Origin: Trematomus loennbergii
Taxonomy: Eukaryota > Chordata > Actinopteri > Perciformes > Nototheniidae
Assembly: GCA_012861695.1 (NCBI GenBank)
Contig: JAAOOA010000006.1
Location: forward strand, 26,359,811 to 26,423,810
Reading direction: 5' to 3'
DNA: 64,000 bases
The notes below the pieces were generated by a model. That model did not search any database. It saw nothing but the letters and a program-made list of their open reading frames with translations, and was not told the DNA's origin. The stretch's first letter is position 1, and each line of letters starts with the position of its first letter. This document shows positions 60,101 to 64,000 of the stretch, in pieces. The translations under genes and the position numbers were made by a program.

Positions 60101-63097
60101 AATAATGATGTTCAAAATAAAATAGTCCCTCCGTTGCCTTCTGCACGCTTCTGCACAAAACATACAGTGCGAGGTGGTTGCTATGCAACAACACTAACAG
60201 CTAGCGAACATATTAGACAGAGAGCGTTGATCCATTATTTGGCTATTTATTTACATTGATTTGTATGTTGCCATTTATTGTGCACCCACTGAAAAACTGT
60301 CCAGCATCAGCAGCATGGCTTACGTGGTTACTTGTATAGGTTGAGGTTGTTCTAGGCTGTTGCTTGGCGTGGCGAGAATATTGCTCCACTTTCTCCGGTC
60401 CCCGAGATTCGGCTTCCAGTAGCTCTGGAGAGAGCTTTCGCACCTGTGGCCACTAACGGTCATAATTTATCTGCTTTGTTTCAAGACCCGCATCAGAAAG
60501 CTTTTGAATGGTGATACTTTTCCAGTTGGTCTACCTGCTCTTCACGTAGCTCTGCATGTCGTCGTTTAGGTGCTTTTTTTTCTGGAGATAGGCACTCCTC
60601 AATCCACTCCTCCATAGTAAGACCCCCCCGGAGGTCGAAATTAATCTTAAATGTTTCCATCGATCTTATGCTTTGTAAGTTTGTTTCGTAACGGAAGAAA
60701 TGTAAATATATTTATAAAACGGACAAGTCAAATCAAGCAATCTGATTGGTCGATAGCGTTTTTGCGGACCTTTTTGATTACAGATTTGAAAACATCGTTG
60801 CTTGCTTTAAAAGTAGCACAATTCATTATGTCAAACCTTGGAAAGTATCCCTGCCCTAATGCCAAAGGAACTGCACACTGAATATTTTTTGCCGTCTGAT
60901 GTCTATGTCTGGACCGCTGCGTAAAAAGGAGGGTTTCTGCCCCGTTACTTCTCCGCTGTTTTCTTGTCCCAGTTTGAAGAGCAAAGCCCAACTGTATACA
61001 GTTTTTCTCAGACGCGGAGGGATACTGACTTGTTGTGAAAAGTAACTACAATTCTACCCGTGGTATACGCTCAGTATATCACGGCTAAGAACCAATCAGA
61101 TTGCTTGATTTGACTTGTCCGTTTTATAATATAGGTTATATTTCAAAGGGCAGTTTTCTACTCTAATTCCTAAAAAAAGTCCCTTAAGGCTTTTCGCAAT
61201 GTGTTTGTCACGCAATTTAATATTGAGATGGCTATATAAAAACTATTTTTTGTGCAGCCCTACACTGTACATGTAGATATCTGACCTCTATCAGACTTAT
61301 TCCCCCATACGTAATGAACGAAATATAGCATTCTGTGATCCTCTTTTTAAATGTTCAAAGCATATTTTGCTTCGTGCCGAATTGTGCCAAAAATCTGAAC
61401 TGGGTCATGGGTAACAGGCTGTGGGTCACAGTGTTAATCCTCGGACTCCCGCTGGTTTTGATTTTGGACTTCTAATCCAGTGCCGTTTTACACTGAGTGC
61501 AACTCAACTCAGCTGCTGCCTGCTTAGATAGGAAACCTGTGGGAACTGAAGAGCAGGATCTCAAACAGAGTAGATCATCCTTCCTTTTTATGAGGCATCT
61601 GTTAGTCAGAGGTGGAATTATTCCGTGTCAGCAAAACACATACACATGAAACAGCTGACGGTGTATTTATCAGAGAGCCACAGTGTATACTCTGCAAAGT
61701 AAACACCGGATGAAGGCCAGAATACATGGTTGGTTCATTTTTCATTAGTGTCATTCTGGAAAACCCCATTTCCAAACATGTTGAACAAGACTCGAAGAAT
61801 CATTCACACTAAGTGCTGAGAGATGGTATCAAGCTGTACACTTGTCTTTCTCTGTCTTCTTCTCAGGGCGAAACCAGGCAACAACAAGGCCAAGAAGAGT
61901 AAACAGGTCTCTCAGAAATACACCGCCTCCCGCCTCCACGAGAAGGGCGTGCTGATCGCCATCGAGGATCTGCAGCCCAACCAGTGAGTTCTGCCAGGCG
62001 TCAAAATGAACACCTACACGTCACGGTCAAAAATGTGTGATTTCCAGCAAGATCAATAGTTCCTACTTGCCATTTTGGACAGTATTTTTGAGGCAATTAC
62101 TGTTTTTAACTTTTGATTTGTTTGAAAAGGTTTAAAAACTGCCTATGGAAAATAAAATCAGTTGTTGATCAGCATGCTACTTAAAGCCCTTTTTTATGTT
62201 AAATATCAAAACATGAATTTCATATTAAACTGCTGTCATAGACCTTCATGAAAAATTGTCAGTAGTTTTTAGTTAAATTATTGACAATTTAAAAATCAGA
62301 TGGCTGTTATTGCTCAGTTTCTTATTGTGTGGTTTATCTTTCCTCAACATTAATGTTATGTTGTCCTTCCTGTTTCCCCTCACAGGTTTAAAAATGCTAT
62401 TTTTGAGATTTCTCCAGCAGAGACTGTCGGCGTGTTCGAGGTTAAGGCCAAGTTCATGGGCGTGCACTTGGAGACGTTACAGTTGGAATATCAGGTATTG
62501 TTTCGCTTTCATATCTCTATATCTTTCCACCAGTGAAGTAGATGGACTAACTGAATTGGATTCATTGATGTAAGCTCATTATAAACTCCTTGGTGACTGT
62601 TAAACTACCTATCCAGCTTTTTTTCAGATTTACACTTTAGATTTAGCTTAATTAAGACTTAATGAGAATACCACTTTTAATACGTGGAAGAATCCATTGA
62701 GCTCGATTCTGCCTTGAGTGCGTTTTATTGTCAATAATTAAATGTACCTACAGTAATTCTAGGACTTCTTTTTAAAGGGGTCCTATTATGCTCATTTTCA
62801 GGTTCATATTTGTATTTAGTGTCTCTACTGTGACATGTCTCCATGCTTCAATGTTCAAAAAGCTCTTTATTTTTCTCATACTGCCTGTGCTGCAGCACTT
62901 CTTTTCACCCTCTGTCTGAAACCTGAAAACACATTTGGTTGATTTATTGTGGCTAATTTGTTCTTTCCCCGTCTGTTTTTCAGGATCTCCTCCAGCTGCA
63001 GTATGAAGGTGTGGCGGTGATGAAGCTCTTCGACAGAGCCACCATCAATGTCAACCTGCTCATTTTCCTGCTCAACAAGAAATTTTACGGGAAATAG
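15071..63097 (+). CDS. iqgap1: IQGAP1, IQ motif-containing GTPase-activating-like scaffold, 37 coding exons
   Basis: Cytoplasmic scaffold linking Rac1/Cdc42, calmodulin, actin, ERK-pathway kinases and junction proteins (family knowledge). All exons have GT-AG borders and phases that join, apart from the indels noted. Frame-corrected length is about 1,651 residues; human IQGAP1 has 1,657. Order: CH domain (about residues 37-160), IQGAP repeats (about 190-675), WW (676-723), four IQ motifs (about 740-855), RasGAP-related domain (about 980-1,260) and RasGAP C-terminal region to LLNKKFYGK. The GAP arginine finger is replaced by Thr in TGNPTVIK, as in known IQGAPs, so it should bind but not activate GTPases. 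I call IQGAP1 rather than IQGAP2 because of [41 protein letters not shown] and [15 protein letters not shown], which follow IQGAP1. Six small indels interrupt the frame (exons 3, 11 twice, 12, 13 and 23). The raw spliced length is 4,950 bases. Confidence 0.95.
15117..16297 (+). other. iqgap1 intron 1
   Basis: Unique-looking sequence between exons 1 and 2; no gene, repeat or hairpin recognised. Confidence 0.6.
16298..16400 (+). CDS. iqgap1: iqgap1 exon 2 (start of CH domain)
   Basis: Acceptor gctccag, donor gtaaga. Encodes [18 protein letters not shown] and [12 protein letters not shown], residues about 16-50, the conserved lead-in to the calponin-homology domain. Confidence 0.95.
16490..17020. 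repeat. Decayed interspersed repeat with internal duplication
   Basis: Two similar segments, ccccaaaataatcagttttt ... gacaagaaggaaat-like, lie at about 16,667-16,720 and 16,953-17,008. The surrounding text (agagctgcaat ... atcatcgatac) resembles an old teleost repeat. Confidence 0.45.
19496..19700. repeat. Possible interspersed repeat
   Basis: ccatggatgtataaagag recurs at about 11,791-11,808 inside the hAT-like element. The rest (gcgtcggggcggggcgggtc ... gctaagccccgcc) is GC-rich compared with its surroundings. Borders are not defined. Confidence 0.35.
22534..22588. other. Perfect 22-bp inverted repeat (hairpin)
   Basis: Arms 22,534-22,555 (agtttttatggagttaaggt + ag) and 22,567-22,588 are perfect inverses with an 11-nt loop. 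Flanks are unrelated, so it is not part of a longer TIR element that I can see. Confidence 0.9.
23755..24143. mobile_element. MITE family E, copy 2
   Basis: Left end tgtggccgacgggggcaaac ... ttacaacggccc, right end gggctgttgtaacgtgtttg + ccacca. It contains three tandem units of (gtatttgcagcgtt) near 23,928-23,985. More diverged than copy 1. Confidence 0.7.
25505..25650 (-). repeat. MITE family A fragment
   Basis: Inverse of the family A left end: gagagaaactccctctggag ... catttacatgcacaaaaacc ... aaaaagcataatggggcc. Confidence 0.7.
26427..26467. other. Near-perfect CA/TG hairpin
   Basis: acacacacactcacagc, a 3-base loop ctg, then gctgtgagtgtgtgtgtg: an 18-bp stem formed by facing CA and TG microsatellites. 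Confidence 0.8.
26519..26677. repeat. 24-bp inverted repeat pair around a GC-rich core
   Basis: gcaaccaggaaattacacca + gtaa at 26,519-26,542 and its inverse with two mismatches at 26,654-26,677; the enclosed 110 bp is CpG-rich. It may be a small MITE; no target duplication identified. Confidence 0.5.
26887..27299 (+). mobile_element. MITE family A, copy 2 (complete)
   Basis: Begins ggccctattatactttttgg, runs through ctctcccacacactcccccc, attttacgtgataggctaag and tttcagacagagggtgaaaa, and ends near aatgagcaaaaatatatccc. No ORF. Confidence 0.8.
27429..27999. mobile_element. MITE family F
   Basis: TIRs AGACCCCGTTTACACG and the inverse CGTGTAAATGGGGTCT (one mismatch). The interior (27,672-27,895) holds a segment very similar to one in the long family B copy at 12,654-13,140 (cagctgctgggctgtcagaa; ggcaaccatggcaaccatg; gcgccacttacaggc). 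Confidence 0.8.
33826..33981 (+). CDS. iqgap1: iqgap1 exon 3 (CH domain; 1-nt deletion)
   Basis: The acceptor cttgcag joins exon 2 in the frame reading [11 protein letters not shown]. The downstream part ([19 protein letters not shown] ... DREQTRYK) is in another frame. The switch lies at the run of five C at 33857-33861; six would restore PPTTELEEG. Donor gtaaaa. Residues about 50-102. Confidence 0.93.
34533..34610 (+). CDS. iqgap1: iqgap1 exon 4 (CH domain)
   Basis: Phase 0-0, 26 codons: [19 protein letters not shown] through GLPK, residues about 103-128. Acceptor cctacag, donor gtgagc. Confidence 0.96.
35367..35443 (+). CDS. iqgap1: iqgap1 exon 5 (CH domain)
   Basis: Encodes [20 protein letters not shown] and CIHAL, with the last Ser codon split. 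Acceptor tttcag, donor gtactt. Confidence 0.96.
36980..37047 (+). CDS. iqgap1: iqgap1 exon 6 (end of CH domain)
   Basis: Encodes [20 protein letters not shown] and FT, residues about 154-176. Acceptor cttacag, donor gtaagc. Confidence 0.96.
37418..37531 (+). CDS. iqgap1: iqgap1 exon 7 (IQGAP repeat region)
   Basis: Encodes [20 protein letters not shown] and [18 protein letters not shown], nearly identical to vertebrate IQGAP1. Residues about 177-214. Donor gtgagt. Confidence 0.96.
38155..38662 (+). mobile_element. MITE family B, copy 3, in iqgap1 intron 7
   Basis: TTAAAGGGGACCTATCATGC at the left and GCATGATAGGTCCACTTTAA at the right, with TTAA borders. About 508 bp, uninterrupted; it serves as the reference copy for the family. 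Confidence 0.88.
39152..39330 (+). CDS. iqgap1: iqgap1 exon 8 (IQGAP repeat)
   Basis: Encodes an IQGAP repeat: [20 protein letters not shown] ... [20 protein letters not shown] ... SRKR, residues about 215-274. The AINDAID...NPNA...YHDIL pattern is the repeat signature. Donor gtacgc. Confidence 0.95.
39872..39959 (+). CDS. iqgap1: iqgap1 exon 9
   Basis: Encodes [20 protein letters not shown] and IQGNVNKVN; conserved LTQAEIQGN block. Residues about 275-303. Confidence 0.95.
40061..40218 (+). CDS. iqgap1: iqgap1 exon 10 (IQGAP repeat)
   Basis: Encodes [20 protein letters not shown] ... [20 protein letters not shown], an IQGAP repeat at residues about 304-356. Phase 2-0, donor gtggga. Confidence 0.92.
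40319..40400 (+). CDS. iqgap1: iqgap1 exon 11 (two compensating deletions)
   Basis: Open as given ([27 protein letters not shown]), but the middle nine residues match no IQGAP. Shifting the frame between about 40345 and 40371 gives DELQTGVDV, which matches the family pattern (human EELQSGVDA). So one base is missing near 40345 and two near 40370. Acceptor ttattag, donor gtatgc. Confidence 0.8.
40479..40641 (+). CDS. iqgap1: iqgap1 exon 12 (IQGAP repeat; 1-nt deletion near the end)
   Basis: Encodes [20 protein letters not shown] ... [20 protein letters not shown]. The end reads QQQSR; a third C at 40636-40637 would give QQQSPE and match the family (human RQSPE). Residues about 385-439. Donor gtacac. 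Confidence 0.92.
40642..41804 (+). other. iqgap1 intron 12, main part
   Basis: AT-rich intron sequence; no element recognised before the duplicated segment at 41,805. Confidence 0.5.
41805..41850 (+). repeat. 46-bp duplicated segment, copy 1
   Basis: tctgcctctggtgtccttca ... cagatgaggtaaat, 20 bases upstream of exon 13. A second copy with one mismatch is at 46,194-46,239 in the same orientation. Confidence 0.8.
41871..42032 (+). CDS. iqgap1: iqgap1 exon 13 (IQGAP repeat; 1-nt insertion)
   Basis: The first half reads [17 protein letters not shown] in one frame and the second half [20 protein letters not shown] ... NVEDEYAQ in another. The extra base is in GGG at 41921-41923. Spliced raw to exon 12, the frame is rescued, but about 18 residues become [18 protein letters not shown] nonsense. 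Acceptor cccgcag, donor gtgagc. Confidence 0.9.
42045..42109. repeat. (CACT)n then (CA)n microsatellite
   Basis: Roughly 13 CACT units followed by a short CA run, beginning about 12 bases after the exon 13 donor. Confidence 0.9.
42191..42315 (+). CDS. iqgap1: iqgap1 exon 14
   Basis: Encodes [20 protein letters not shown] and [20 protein letters not shown], the conserved segment between IQGAP repeats. Acceptor ttcctcag, donor gtaaga. Confidence 0.95.
42910..43073 (+). CDS. iqgap1: iqgap1 exon 15 (IQGAP repeat)
   Basis: Encodes [20 protein letters not shown] ... [10 protein letters not shown] ... [14 protein letters not shown], a complete IQGAP repeat at residues about 535-589. Donor gtaaga. 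Confidence 0.95.
43074..47928 (+). other. iqgap1 intron 15 (4.9 kb)
   Basis: Non-coding. It holds one copy of a 46-bp duplicated segment (46,194-46,239) and a short TTGC tandem run near 47,866-47,884. No gene seen. Confidence 0.6.
46194..46239 (+). repeat. 46-bp duplicated segment, copy 2
   Basis: Differs from the 41,805 copy at one position (c to t). The similarity fades on both sides. Confidence 0.8.
47929..48019 (+). CDS. iqgap1: iqgap1 exon 16
   Basis: Encodes [20 protein letters not shown] and [10 protein letters not shown]; the WLDEIQ motif is the IQGAP family hallmark. Follows the 4.9-kb intron 15. Donor gtaaga. Confidence 0.95.
48129..48296 (+). CDS. iqgap1: iqgap1 exon 17 (last IQGAP repeat)
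   Basis: Encodes [20 protein letters not shown] ... [20 protein letters not shown] ... EKKAEG, residues about 620-675. Acceptor acccgcag, donor gtgagg. Confidence 0.95.
49146..49288 (+). CDS. iqgap1: iqgap1 exon 18 (WW domain)
   Basis: Encodes [20 protein letters not shown] and [15 protein letters not shown]. The [12 protein letters not shown] core with its two tryptophans and trailing Pro forms the WW domain, which binds ERK in IQGAP1 by family knowledge. Residues about 676-723. Confidence 0.96.
49369..49539 (+). CDS. iqgap1: iqgap1 exon 19 (IQ motif 1)
   Basis: Encodes [20 protein letters not shown], the first IQ motif ([11 protein letters not shown]) and SCIQ, the start of the second. 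The EQLWLANE block favours IQGAP1 over IQGAP2. Confidence 0.96.
49634..49717 (+). CDS. iqgap1: iqgap1 exon 20 (IQ motif 2)
   Basis: Encodes [20 protein letters not shown] and DHTDEAVK; with the preceding CIQ it forms IQ motif 2, a calmodulin/myosin light chain site. Phase 0-0. Confidence 0.95.
49835..50055. repeat. Teleost SINE/LINE tail-like repeat in intron 20
   Basis: An AAT run, then cgatttataaagcacttcat ... cccgaagtgctacaggcagt ... aaaaagcaataaaaaataaa resembles the common 'tttatatagcgcttt' fish repeat. Borders uncertain. Confidence 0.45.
50541..50612 (+). CDS. iqgap1: iqgap1 exon 21 (IQ motif 3)
   Basis: Encodes [20 protein letters not shown] and FQDH, IQ motif 3. Phase 0-0, acceptor ccttcag, donor gtgagt. 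Confidence 0.96.
50930..50999 (+). CDS. iqgap1: iqgap1 exon 22 (IQ motif 4)
   Basis: Encodes [20 protein letters not shown] and KTL; IQ motif 4 is [11 protein letters not shown]. Donor gtgagt. Confidence 0.96.
51093..51455 (+). CDS. iqgap1: iqgap1 exon 23 (linker into GAP-related domain; 2-nt deletion)
   Basis: Encodes [20 protein letters not shown] ... [10 protein letters not shown] in one frame, then [20 protein letters not shown] ... [20 protein letters not shown] in another. CTCCGTGGAGGTG at 51191-51203 lacks two bases compared with the expected CGT GAG GAG GTG. Exon length 363 is off by -2 (or +1) from the phase needed. Donor gtacgt. Confidence 0.93.
51466..51550 (+). repeat. MITE family A fragment next to the exon 23 donor
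   Basis: tacattaaagcatggaaaca ... gtcacagtagaggcac ... gcataatagggcccctttaa; begins about 10 bases after the exon 23 donor. Confidence 0.75.
52245..52408 (+). CDS. iqgap1: iqgap1 exon 24 (GAP-related domain)
   Basis: Encodes [20 protein letters not shown] ... [20 protein letters not shown] ... ALQEEI, the N-terminal helices of the RasGAP-related domain. Acceptor ccttttag, donor gtgaga. Confidence 0.96.
52510..52734 (+). CDS. iqgap1: iqgap1 exon 25 (GAP-related domain, inactive finger loop)
   Basis: Encodes [20 protein letters not shown] ... [20 protein letters not shown] ... [15 protein letters not shown]. The Thr of TGNPTVIK (about residue 1,043; human T1046) stands where RasGAPs have the catalytic arginine finger. 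Confidence 0.96.
52838..53286 (+). mobile_element. MITE family A, copy 3 (complete), in iqgap1 intron 25
   Basis: Begins ggtcctattatgcttcttgg and ends gcagaatagggaccctttc. Contains the family body attgtacgtgataggctaag ... gagctggccagctaaccaat. Confidence 0.8.
53398..53458 (+). repeat. MITE family A right-end fragment
   Basis: gtacaaatgtgaacctgaga ... gcataaaagggcccctttaa, 112 bases after copy 3 and in the same orientation. Confidence 0.6.
53951..54091 (+). CDS. iqgap1: iqgap1 exon 26 (GAP-related domain)
   Basis: Encodes [20 protein letters not shown] ... [20 protein letters not shown], ending in a split Pro codon. Acceptor tcaacag, donor gtacgt. Confidence 0.96.
54202..54286 (+). CDS. iqgap1: iqgap1 exon 27 (GAP-related domain)
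   Basis: Encodes [20 protein letters not shown] and ATEDELLK. Acceptor tttgtcag, donor gttcgc. Confidence 0.96.
54287..55650 (+). other. iqgap1 intron 27
   Basis: No element recognised. A pyrimidine-rich, GC-higher patch at 54,520-54,700 has no splice-bounded frame resembling IQGAP. Confidence 0.5.
55651..55883 (+). CDS. iqgap1: iqgap1 exon 28 (GAP-related domain core)
   Basis: Encodes [20 protein letters not shown] ... [20 protein letters not shown] ... [28 protein letters not shown] corresponds to the conserved FLR-x-PA motif of RasGAPs. Confidence 0.97.
55998..56130 (+). CDS. iqgap1: iqgap1 exon 29
   Basis: Encodes [20 protein letters not shown] ... [18 protein letters not shown], the end of the GAP-related domain. 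Phase 2-0, donor gtgagt. Confidence 0.96.
56283..56385 (+). CDS. iqgap1: iqgap1 exon 30
   Basis: Encodes [20 protein letters not shown] and [14 protein letters not shown]. Acceptor ctgttag, donor gtgaga. Confidence 0.96.
56755..56890 (+). CDS. iqgap1: iqgap1 exon 31
   Basis: Encodes [20 protein letters not shown] ... [20 protein letters not shown]. Acceptor actctcag, donor gtaaga. Confidence 0.95.
56980..57067 (+). CDS. iqgap1: iqgap1 exon 32
   Basis: Encodes [20 protein letters not shown] and LDLSASTEQ. Acceptor ttttcag, donor gtcaga. Confidence 0.95.
57068..58060 (+). other. iqgap1 intron 32, unique part
   Basis: AT-rich; no repeat family or gene recognised before the decamer array. Confidence 0.5.
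58061..58140 (+). repeat. Perfect 8-copy decamer array (ATGGACTAAC)n
   Basis: Eight identical tandem copies with no mismatch. Each contains ACTAAC, a close match to the vertebrate branch-point consensus. The last candidate branch A (58,139) is 36 bases upstream of exon 33, the normal distance. Confidence 0.95.
58175..58384 (+). CDS. iqgap1: iqgap1 exon 33 (start of RasGAP C-terminal region)
   Basis: Encodes [20 protein letters not shown] ... [20 protein letters not shown] ... [15 protein letters not shown]. Phase 0-0. Its acceptor lies 34 bases downstream of a decamer array (see the repeat entry). Confidence 0.96.
58467..58633 (+). CDS. iqgap1: iqgap1 exon 34 (RasGAP C-terminal region)
   Basis: Encodes [20 protein letters not shown] ... 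[17 protein letters not shown]. The basic [11 protein letters not shown] helix is conserved. Acceptor gttacag, donor gtgagt. Confidence 0.96.
59300..59842 (-). mobile_element. Possible solo LTR
   Basis: On the minus strand the block begins TGTTAGGGAATAA (59,842 downward), has AATAAA at 59,434-59,429 followed by a GC-richer tail, and could end in CA near 59,316. This resembles a U3-R-U5 layout. No internal coding region and no confirmed target duplication were seen. Confidence 0.4.
59940..61140 (-). mobile_element. Internally deleted DNA transposon
   Basis: ccgtggtatatgctcattat + atcacagctaag at the left is repeated in direct orientation at 61,060-61,090. A 40-bp inverted repeat (cggacaagtcaaatcaagca) pairs 60,712-60,751 with 61,085-61,127. 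The interior encodes remnants of a transposon protein on the minus strand. The superfamily is not certain; similar ends are frequent in teleost DNA transposons. Confidence 0.6.
60243..60659 (-). pseudogene. Two remnant ORF pieces of a transposon-encoded protein
   Basis: A 55-codon frame opens at 60,659 ([13 protein letters not shown] ... [15 protein letters not shown]) and stops near 60,492. A second frame, 60,443-60,243, reads [12 protein letters not shown] and ends [17 protein letters not shown]. The first looks like the N-terminus and the second like the C-terminus of proteins often encoded by fish DNA transposons, as if the middle had been deleted. Assignment by general resemblance only. 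Confidence 0.45.
61141..61866 (+). other. iqgap1 intron 34, 3' part
   Basis: No gene or element recognised. Confidence 0.5.
61867..61983 (+). CDS. iqgap1: iqgap1 exon 35
   Basis: Encodes the lysine-rich [17 protein letters not shown] linker and [20 protein letters not shown]. Acceptor ttctcag, donor gtgagt. Confidence 0.95.
62386..62494 (+). CDS. iqgap1: iqgap1 exon 36
   Basis: Encodes [20 protein letters not shown] and [16 protein letters not shown]. Acceptor ctcacag, donor gtattg. Confidence 0.95.
62776..62930 (-). repeat. MITE family A fragment, inverse orientation, in intron 36
   Basis: TTAAAGGGGTCCTATTATGC, then cattttcaggttcatatttg ... gacatgtctccatgcttcaa ... caccctctgtctgaaacctg; it ends about 55 bases before exon 37. 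Confidence 0.8.
62984..63097 (+). CDS. iqgap1: iqgap1 exon 37 and stop
   Basis: Encodes [20 protein letters not shown] and [17 protein letters not shown], ending TAG at 63095-63097. The LLNKKFYGK ending is shared by IQGAP1 and IQGAP2. Confidence 0.97.
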   Translation, partial: DLLQLQYEGVAVMKLFDRATINVNLLIFLLNKKFYGK

Positions 63098-64000
63098 AAA
63101 GAGGATAAAAGGGCTACGGACACTGATTCAAACCACAAGGCCCGCTTTGAGGGTTGCAGAAAGCCCTGACCTGAACCACCCTGCTTCCTACACATTCCCT
63201 TCTGCACTTCTCTCATGTGCCTTATGCAAATGTATGTGCATTATTTTGTATTATGTGGATCACCAAATGTGCTTTATTCTTAATAGAATAGCCAGTAGGC
63301 CACAGAAGCTTGCTGGAGTCTTTTTTCTCACTGTCTTTTTGTCTGTAACTGCGTATAGGTCAGAGGTTTAAGATTTGTATGTTTTGCTTTAAATATTATG
63401 AAAATCTCGTGCATGGGCCTTGATTAATTATAAAATGTACGTTTTATGTAAAGAGATAACGTTTTGTGTCTTTATTAGCTGATAGTTTATCCGCTCACCT
63501 GAATGTTAAATGCTTTCAGAAAATCTCCTCCACCAAAACTACACAAAAAAAGTGCTAGTGTACTTTTCAGCAGGGCTGCGGTCAGGCTGGATTCAAAACC
63601 TTCTCTGGGCCACTTCGTGTCTTCAAACTGGACAGAAAAATGGAGCAGTTGTCGAGGGAAAAAACAAGATTACTTCTCGTGTTTTTGTTTTATTTAAGTG
63701 TTTTTCACATGCTTTGATTGGAAAATGATTAAACTCTCTTGAGATTTAACCCACCTGAACGCATACTTAACACACCAAGGTTTCAGAAGATCGTTAAAAT
63801 CTTCAATTCAATCAAATGAAAGACCCTTATTTGTTTTTATAAATGTCTTCAATCAATTTTTCTAAATGAATTTTCTGATGGTGCATTGTAAAATCACAAA
63901 ATATTTGGTATTACTATTTTTACTTCATTTTTATATAATTTACTAAATTTCTCTTGCATTAAATCCAAAGAACATGATATTAATAATAATAAAAACAATA
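63098..64000 (+). other. iqgap1 3' UTR (end not determined)
   Basis: Non-coding sequence after the stop. ATTAAA occurs at 63728-63733 and 63958-63963, and AATAAA at 63988-63993, the last canonical signal in the window. The true 3' end may be any of these or lie outside the window. Confidence 0.55.

Noticed and set aside
15071..63097. Assignment as iqgap2
   Set aside because: The N-terminus, IQ motifs and linker sequences follow IQGAP1; IQGAP2 differs in the WW and first IQ regions.

Overview
The window is vertebrate nuclear DNA, most likely from a ray-finned (percomorph-like) fish. It is AT-rich and intron-rich. Its exons encode close relatives of vertebrate CART and IQGAP1, and the introns and intergenic DNA are full of short terminal-inverted-repeat elements plus a tRNA-derived SINE with the tail common in teleosts. 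The only protein-coding genes I can support are these two, arranged head to head.

Layout. 1-4,735 is repeat-rich intergenic DNA. About 4,740-7,035 on the minus strand is a three-exon CART-type neuropeptide gene, with a TATA box near 7,031 and a polyadenylation signal at 4,751-4,756. 7,040-14,700 is intergenic DNA dominated by transposons, including a nest four elements deep at 10,078-14,246. From 15,071 to 63,097 on the plus strand is a complete iqgap1 coding region in 37 exons. It starts MSTSDEADG and ends LLNKKFYGK, with all introns GT-AG. Intron 2 alone is 17.4 kb. The 3' UTR runs to or past the window end.

The iqgap1 product is a cytoskeletal scaffold with these parts in order: a calponin-homology domain (exons 2-6), the IQGAP helical repeats (exons 7-17), a WW domain (exon 18), four IQ motifs (exons 19-22), a catalytically dead RasGAP-related domain (exons 24-29, with Thr in the place of the arginine finger) and the RasGAP C-terminal region (exons 33-37). 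CART is a secreted peptide hormone and shares no pathway with IQGAP1. Their adjacency looks like ancient synteny: human CARTPT and IQGAP2 both lie on 5q13, so this may be the sister copy of the same ancestral block.

An important caveat is that both genes carry small indels as given. I count one in exon 3, two in exon 11, one each in exons 12 and 13, and one in exon 23 of iqgap1, plus one in CART exon 2. Splice sites and residues on both sides are otherwise intact and strongly conserved, so uncorrected sequencing or assembly errors are the likeliest cause. Gene models built directly from this sequence will be truncated or scrambled. The most unusual non-coding signals are the nested transposons, a 3.6-kb element studded with the 14-bp motif GTTTCGGTAGTGAC, a cargo segment shared by two different MITE families, a perfect decamer array that multiplies a branch-point consensus in front of exon 33, and a perfect 22-bp hairpin in intron 2.
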